A stretch of 64,000 nt of DNA, from assembly GCA_947626275.1 (NCBI GenBank), contig CANQRL010000001.1:1-64000 (forward strand). Direction: 5' to 3'. The translations under genes and the position numbers were made by a program. This document shows, piece by piece, positions 60,240 through 64,000 of this stretch (positions are counted from its first letter, which is position 1; every line of letters begins with the position of its first letter). The DNA comes from an uncultured Bacilli bacterium. Lineage in GTDB: Bacteria; Bacillota_I; Bacilli_A; RF39; UBA660. The notes beneath the pieces are model-generated. The model did no database searches. It had not been told where the DNA came from and was given only the letters and a program-made list of their open reading frames with translations.

Positions 60240-60659
60240 ATGTTGAAGGAATTTAAAAAATTCATTGCCCGCGGAAATGTTATGGATTTAGCAGTCGGGG
60301 TTATCGTTGGAGGCGCTTTTAGTTCTATAGTTACTTCTTTGGTAGAGAATATTCTTATGCCTGTCATCGGAGTACTAACTGGTGGAATTGATTTTTCACA
60401 TGGATTAACGTTAAAAGTAGAGGATGCTACTATCAATTATGGAGCCTTCCTCCAAAGTGTTTTAGACTTTTTAATTATTGCTTTCTGTATCTTCTTAATG
60501 GTAAAGGTAGTCAATAAAATATTAGGTCATCACGAAGAAAAGAAAGAAGCGCCAAAAAAGAGTGATGAAGTTCTATTGTTAGAAGAAATTCGCGACTTAT
60601 TAAAAAGCGAAAAAAAAGAAGAGAAAAAACCTTCTAAAGTAGACAAAAAGAAAAAATAA
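60240..60659 (+). CDS. mscL: Large-conductance mechanosensitive channel
   Basis: A 139-aa MscL, the emergency release valve in osmotic downshock. The N-terminal helix and TM1 signature FKKFIARGNVMDLAVGVIVG with the pore-lining Gly and Val residues are typical. TM2 lies at about 82-102, and the Glu/Lys-rich C-terminal bundle (about 103-139) is long for the family. A TATAAT lies 9 nt before the ribosome site. A bidirectional terminator follows. Confidence 0.96.
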   Translation: MLKEFKKFIARGNVMDLAVGVIVGGAFSSIVTSLVENILMPVIGVLTGGIDFSHGLTLKVEDATINYGAFLQSVLDFLIIAFCIFLMVKVVNKILGHHEEKKEAPKKSDEVLLLEEIRDLLKSEKKEEKKPSKVDKKKK

Positions 60660-60675
60660 TCAAAACGATTATTTT
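60653..60675. terminator. Bidirectional terminator between mscL and a small minus-strand gene
   Basis: A 9-bp stem AAAATAATC/GATTATTTT with loop AAAAC overlaps the mscL stop codon and is flanked by As and Ts, so it can end transcripts from both directions. Confidence 0.78.
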
Positions 60676-60677
60676 TT

Positions 60678-60773
60678 TTATACTCCGGCAGTCATCGCTG
60701 GAAGAATGATAAATAGACCAATCATGGCAATGATGAGTACAACAATTCCGACTTTTTTTAATATTGCTTTCAT
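60678..60773 (-). CDS. Small membrane peptide (31 aa)
   Basis: A 31-residue hydrophobic peptide: a MKAILKKVG start, then one membrane segment (about 9-28) ending in ALPAMTAGV-like residues. AGGAG lies 8 nt before the ATG, and a minus-strand TATAAT sits at 60793-60798. The stop abuts the terminator shared with mscL. Promoter, ribosome site and terminator make a real gene likely even though it is tiny. Role unknown. Confidence 0.7.
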   Translation of the reverse strand: MKAILKKVGIVVLIIAMIGLFIILPAMTAGV

Positions 60774-60860
60774 AAATTCAACTCCTGAATGTATTATACC
60801 ATATTTTTAAAAAAAGGAATATGTTTTCTTCTTAGGCATATAGTGAATTAGGTGATACTA

Positions 60861-61472
60861 GTGAAAAAACTATTGGACAAACTATTCGCTGTCGATAAAA
60901 AAGTCGTTATTTTCTTATTCTTTGTAAGCTTTATTGGGATGATTACCGGAGCTCTTTTTATGACTGTATTAAGTAGTGCGGATAAAGAGTTAGTAAGTGA
61001 GACGTTAGCGTCTTTCTTAAAGAATGTAGAACCTGCTAACTACGCTATTTTCTTACGAGAAAATCTAGTCATCAATCTTCTTTTTATCATTGCAATTTGG
61101 ATTTTAGGCTTTTCGGTTATTGGGCTTCCTGTCATTATCTTCATTCTCTTCTATAAGTCTTTTACAGTTAGTTTTTCCATTTCTAGTTTTATTGCTAATT
61201 ATGGATTAAAAGGATCTCTTTTAGGATTTGTTTATCATTTTCCACATCAAATCATCTATTTACTCATCTATTTATATTTAGGATGTTATGCGATTAAAGT
61301 ATCTCTATTATTAGTTCAATCAATCATCAAAAGAAAAAGTCTTGATTTTAAATTGGTGATGAATCGTTATTTACTCGTTTTTATCATCTCTTTAGTGACA
61401 ATTGTTGTGATGACTTGTTTTGAAACCTTCATCACGCCTATCTTATTGAAAAATGTCCTAAATATGCTATAA
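60861..61472 (+). CDS. spoIIM: Stage II sporulation protein M
   Basis: A 203-aa membrane protein with about five segments. SpoIIM holds the SpoIID and SpoIIP wall hydrolases at the septum during engulfment. The family features LFIIAIWILGFSVIGLPVII and FVYHFPHQIIYLLIYLYLGC are present. I chose GTG 60861, preceded by GGTGAT at the standard spacing; a GTG at 60852 lies inside that ribosome site. spoIIP is about 20 kb away. Confidence 0.9.
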   Translation: MKKLLDKLFAVDKKVVIFLFFVSFIGMITGALFMTVLSSADKELVSETLASFLKNVEPANYAIFLRENLVINLLFIIAIWILGFSVIGLPVIIFILFYKSFTVSFSISSFIANYGLKGSLLGFVYHFPHQIIYLLIYLYLGCYAIKVSLLLVQSIIKRKSLDFKLVMNRYLLVFIISLVTIVVMTCFETFITPILLKNVLNML

Positions 61473-61493
61473 TAAAGTTGTTGGTGAGAGAAC

Positions 61494-62597
61494 GTGAAAA
61501 AAGTAGTAATTGGTATGAGTGGGGGAGTCGATAGCAGTGTGGCTGCTATTTTATTAAAACAACAAGGCTATGAAGTCATCGGCCTTTTTATGCGAAACTG
61601 GGATACTTCCATTAATGGAGACTATCTTGGCAATCCTGATTTAGGTGGTCCTATTTGCCCCCAAGAACAAGATTATAATGATGCTTTAAAAGTATGTGAA
61701 AAGTTAGAAATTCCTCTTCATCGTGTTGACTTTGTCAAAGAGTATTGGGATTATGTTTTTACCTATTTTCTAGAAGAATTAGAGCAGGGAAGAACACCTA
61801 ATCCTGATATCATGTGTAATAAGTATATTAAGTTTGATATGTTTGTAAAAGAAGCGGAAAAATTAGGGGCAGATTATATTGCAACGGGACACTATGCTAG
61901 AATGAAAGATGGGCAACTATTAAGAGCAAAAGACCTAAATAAAGATCAAACCTATTTCCTCTCTCAAGTATCTAGGGAACAATTAAAAAACGTTTTATTC
62001 CCAATCGGAGAATTAGAAAAACCAGAGGTACGAAAAATTGCGGAAGAGTATGGTTTAATAACAGCCGATAAAAAAGATTCAACCGGAATTTGTTTTATTG
62101 GTGAAAGAAATTTCACGAAATTCTTAGAAAACTATTTACCGAATATGCCTGGGGATGTTGTAGAGATTGATACGAAAGAAGTAATCGGCAAACATATTGG
62201 CCTTATGTATTATACGATTGGTCAAAGAAGAGGACTCAATATTGGGGGATCTAAGGAAAGAATGTTTGTCGTTGGAAAAGACTTAAAGAAAAATATTCTT
62301 TATATCTCTTACGGCAATACCGATTATTTAATAAGTGATTCCTGCATCATTGATACGATTAATTTTAATACCGATAAAAGACCCGAAAAATGTACCGCAA
62401 AATTTCGCTATCGCCAACCTGATAATGAAGTTTCTCTTGAATACCTAGAAGATGGTAACATTTTAGTAAAATACCCTCAAGGAGTAAAAGCCGTAACCCC
62501 AGGACAAGCCTGTGTCCTTTATGATGGTGAGGAATGTCTAGGTGGCGGAATTATCAAAGAAGTACGGAAAAACGGAGAAAAACTTTGGTATTTATAA
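61494..62597 (+). CDS. mnmA: tRNA-specific 2-thiouridylase
   Basis: A 367-aa MnmA (TrmU) that thiolates U34 of tRNAs for Lys, Glu and Gln. The ATP-pyrophosphatase loop [12 protein letters not shown] lies at about 8-19, the catalytic Cys pair in [11 protein letters not shown] (about 104) and [12 protein letters not shown] (about 202). The C-terminal domains follow with QRRGLNIGG and PGQACVLYD. Sulfur would come from a cysteine desulfurase. The GTG start follows GGTGAGAG. A TATAAT overlaps the end of spoIIM, 9 nt before that site. Confidence 0.97.
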   Translation: MKKVVIGMSGGVDSSVAAILLKQQGYEVIGLFMRNWDTSINGDYLGNPDLGGPICPQEQDYNDALKVCEKLEIPLHRVDFVKEYWDYVFTYFLEELEQGRTPNPDIMCNKYIKFDMFVKEAEKLGADYIATGHYARMKDGQLLRAKDLNKDQTYFLSQVSREQLKNVLFPIGELEKPEVRKIAEEYGLITADKKDSTGICFIGERNFTKFLENYLPNMPGDVVEIDTKEVIGKHIGLMYYTIGQRRGLNIGGSKERMFVVGKDLKKNILYISYGNTDYLISDSCIIDTINFNTDKRPEKCTAKFRYRQPDNEVSLEYLEDGNILVKYPQGVKAVTPGQACVLYDGEECLGGGIIKEVRKNGEKLWYL

Positions 62598-62601
62598 AAG
62601 G

Positions 62602-62625
62602 AAAGAATAGAAATATTCTTTTTTT
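62602..62625 (+). terminator. Intrinsic terminator after mnmA
   Basis: A perfect 8-bp stem AAAGAATA/TATTCTTT with a GAAA loop is followed by a T-run. Confidence 0.88.
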
Positions 62626-62707
62626 GCTTTTATTTCACCGATTATTCCTACTAATACAAATTGGTTTAACATATTTTTTTCATTCCTTCCATTCGATCAA
62701 GTTCTAC

Positions 62708-62736
62708 TTGACATTCTTTTTTTTAAAATATATAAT
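62708..62736 (+). promoter_or_regulatory. Consensus promoter without a following ORF
   Basis: An exact TTGACA (62708-62713) and an exact TATAAT (62731-62736) are 17 nt apart. Start of transcription near 62743 would produce RNA complementary to the small membrane-protein gene on the other strand. No plus-strand reading frame with a ribosome site begins downstream. Confidence 0.7.
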
Positions 62737-62758
62737 GGAAGCAGAAAAGGGATTTAGT

Positions 62759-62974
62759 TTATCGGACTAGCTCTTTTCTAATTTCTTTTATTAGGTTATA
62801 AATAAATAAACCTAATAAGAAATCTATGGATAAGTCATATATCAATATGGCTATGTCTTGATTGCTAGTTATAAAGTATTTGAATAATGTTATTGTTGCG
62901 TAAATTATTGAAATAACATTTTCCCACTTTATAACTCTTTTTTTATGTCTCGATGTAATAGGGTCAACTCTCAT
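62759..62974 (-). CDS. Small membrane protein (71 aa)
   Basis: A 71-residue protein: basic N-terminus (MRVDPITSRHKKRVIKW), two membrane segments (about 19-38 and 43-60) and a charged tail. AAGGAG lies 7 nt before the ATG, which supports a real gene. No family recognised. It lies opposite a strong promoter that would produce antisense RNA, the arrangement of some type I toxin-antitoxin systems, though it is longer than usual toxins of that kind. It may also be the end of a small mobile or decayed element. Confidence 0.6.
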   Translation of the reverse strand: MRVDPITSRHKKRVIKWENVISIIYATITLFKYFITSNQDIAILIYDLSIDFLLGLFIYNLIKEIRKELVR

Positions 62975-63077
62975 TTTTCAACTCCTTTCTTTTTTACCAA
63001 AACCCCATTCGATAACTTGTTGTGACATATTGAAGGATATTTAAATTTGTTTCAATTAATACCTCCTTGAATTACAT

Positions 63078-63228
63078 AAAAAAAGACACATTTCTGTGTC
63101 TCAAGCAATAAAATTGTCCGAACTTGCATCGGATCTTCCTCCATCAAGGCGTGCTTCTGCAACTCACTCCTATTTATTGTTTATTGATAAAGAACTATCG
63201 GAAAAAATGGCTTCCCCAAGTTCTTTAT
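63078..63228 (-). ncRNA. Candidate short minus-strand transcript B
   Basis: A perfect minus-strand promoter (TTGACA at the complement of 63258-63263, 17 nt, TATAAT at the complement of 63235-63240) precedes a hairpin from ATAAAGAAC/GTTCTTTAT (63220-63228 with 63187-63195). An intrinsic terminator follows (AGACACA/TGTGTCT with a GAAA loop on this strand, 63084-63101, then a T-run). The RNA would be about 150 nt. It contains an ATG with an upstream GGAGG-like stretch but only a short reading frame. It could be a small RNA or an attenuated leader for the gene at 62974. Confidence 0.5.
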
Positions 63229-63279
63229 GAACACATTATAGTATTAAAAAGAACGACTGTCAAGCTTTTTTATAACACT

Positions 63280-63394
63280 AAAAAAGCAATTCGTAGCTTA
63301 ACACTTGAAGACATCTACGAATTGCACAAACTAGGTTACCCTTTTATAAAAAGGGACTTAATATTTATTGGAAGAAAGTGCTAAAACCTTCTCC
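63280..63394 (-). ncRNA. Candidate short minus-strand transcript A
   Basis: A minus-strand promoter (TTGAAC at the complement of 63424-63429, 17 nt, exact TATAAT at the complement of 63401-63406) is followed by a small stem CCCTTTT/AAAAGGG (63339-63345 with 63349-63355). An 11-bp perfect stem GCAATTCGTAG/CTACGAATTGC (63286-63296 with 63315-63325) then runs into six Ts on this strand. The RNA would be about 115 nt. It could encode a 12-residue peptide (MEKVLALSSNKY) but lacks a ribosome site. Confidence 0.5.
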
Positions 63395-63429
63395 ATAATC
63401 ATTATAACATTTCGTTTAGAAAAGTTCAA

Positions 63430-64000
63430 CGAAACTATTATGTAGTTGGAAAAAAACTAGCAATCTAAACGTTATACATTTTTAGTAACATTGAAGCAAA
63501 ATGTGATATAACAAGGTCATAGGAATTATTTGTTTTGTGTCATCTCGATGATTCAGCTTATGAATTAGTGCAAATAATAAAGCTTTAAAAGGGGATGATG
63601 CAGAATGGGAATTGTTTAAGTTCTACTTGGGTTTTGGTTGGCGCTATGCGATTTTTCAAAAAAATTTTAAAATAACTACATAGTTTTATAATATCTTGGA
63701 TAGTATTGAAACTTATAGAATAGTATTATCAACAGAACTGAATGGATGAAATAAATACCACTTATAATTTAGGAAAAACAAAAGAAGCTGAATTTCCTCG
63801 TGTGGCTCAAAGGCCGAATGGTAATACCATTGATGAGGCTCTCGCTTCTTATGCAAATAATGTATCACAATCAATCACTCATGTCAAACCTAATATACCG
63901 TTTTATAATATACTAAGAAATTGGTTATGTAATTTATGAAAACTTAGAATAGATAAATTTTAAGAATGAAACGAAGGAAAATGTATTTTTTCCTTTTCTT
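63430..64000. other. Low-coding region with remnants of coding sequence
   Basis: No complete gene is visible. A plus-strand frame from about 63575 to 63678 (NKALKGDDAEWELFKFYLG, then FGWRYAIFQKN) and a second at 63742-63939 (MDEINTTYNLGKTKEAEFPR, then AQRPNGNTIDEALASYANNV) read like parts of real proteins, but neither has a ribosome site and stops interrupt them. They are probably fragments of decayed genes, perhaps from a mobile element. I cannot name the parent protein. Confidence 0.35.

Noticed and set aside
63060-63230. An open plus-strand frame across transcript B reading like protein
   Set aside because: No start with a ribosome site. The same bases form a perfect promoter, hairpin and terminator on the minus strand, which explains them better.
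63124-63384. An 86-aa plus-strand ORF
   Set aside because: No ribosome site. It spans a promoter and two terminator hairpins that work on the minus strand, and the composition does not look coding.
1-64000. Mycoplasma-type genetic code (TGA read as Trp), suggested by the low-GC, Mollicutes-like composition
   Set aside because: murG and sufD end in TGA at the expected family length, and Trp is encoded by TGG throughout.

Overview
The window is A+T-rich chromosomal DNA from a low-GC Gram-positive bacterium of the Bacillota (Bacilli or a related gut lineage; the genus cannot be told from sequence alone). Three observations support this. There is a spore-former's gene set (spoIIGA-sigE, spoIIP, spoIVB, spoIIM, a YjcZ-like coat peptide). 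There is a division and wall cluster (murG, murB, divIB, ftsA, ftsZ). There are Gram-positive surface systems (class B sortase, thioester-domain-like and Cna-B adhesin, lipoprotein). The standard bacterial code applies: murG and sufD end in TGA, and tryptophan is encoded by TGG. GTG and TTG starts are common. No rRNA, tRNA, CRISPR array, complete insertion sequence or replication origin was seen.

Layout. 1-5.5 kb: a radical SAM/SPASM-MazG fusion, a serine hydrolase, uvrC and an unknown gene. 5.6-12.3 kb: murG-murB-divIB, ftsA-ftsZ, then spoIIGA-sigE. 12.3-18.9 kb: an InlB-repeat protein, an ABC-F ATPase, ylmH, minus-strand def with a small membrane peptide, a YjcZ-like peptide, an FtsW/SpoVE-type polymerase, and a transglutaminase-like protein overlapping an ArsC/Spx-like gene. 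18.9-35.8 kb: housekeeping genes (rpsO-pnp, hit, sufCDS, mutL, archaeal-type proS, frr, a shortened alaS, queH, an ITPase). 35.8-44.5 kb: a candidate structured RNA, a two-component system, an orphan prepilin, tcdA, an HAD phosphatase, spoIIP and a nusB-xseA-xseB operon.

44.5-57.1 kb is the accessory, cell-surface part. A minus-strand pair (an exported DUF6273-like protein and a phosphodiester glycosidase) diverges from CotH-VTC-DUF4956-CotH. That cluster combines two large surface proteins (lamin-tail, chitobiase-like and CotH-kinase domains) with a predicted polyphosphate polymerase and a polytopic membrane protein. It is followed by an adhesin and its sortase. This stretch is the best candidate for a little-described system: possible synthesis and export of polyphosphate coupled to phosphorylation of surface proteins.

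57.1-62.6 kb returns to core functions: spoIVB, an ADP-ribosylglycohydrolase, a zinc-ribbon protein, mscL, spoIIM and mnmA. From 62.6 kb to the end coding density collapses. This part holds one small membrane-protein gene, three very good promoters without matching ORFs, two probable short minus-strand transcripts ending in terminators, and remnants of coding sequence.

Transcription signals are unusually compact. Many genes have a TATAAT -10 element only about 6-12 nt before the Shine-Dalgarno sequence, often GGTGAT, and most transcription units end in a clear hairpin plus T-run. Some of those hairpins are shared by convergent genes.
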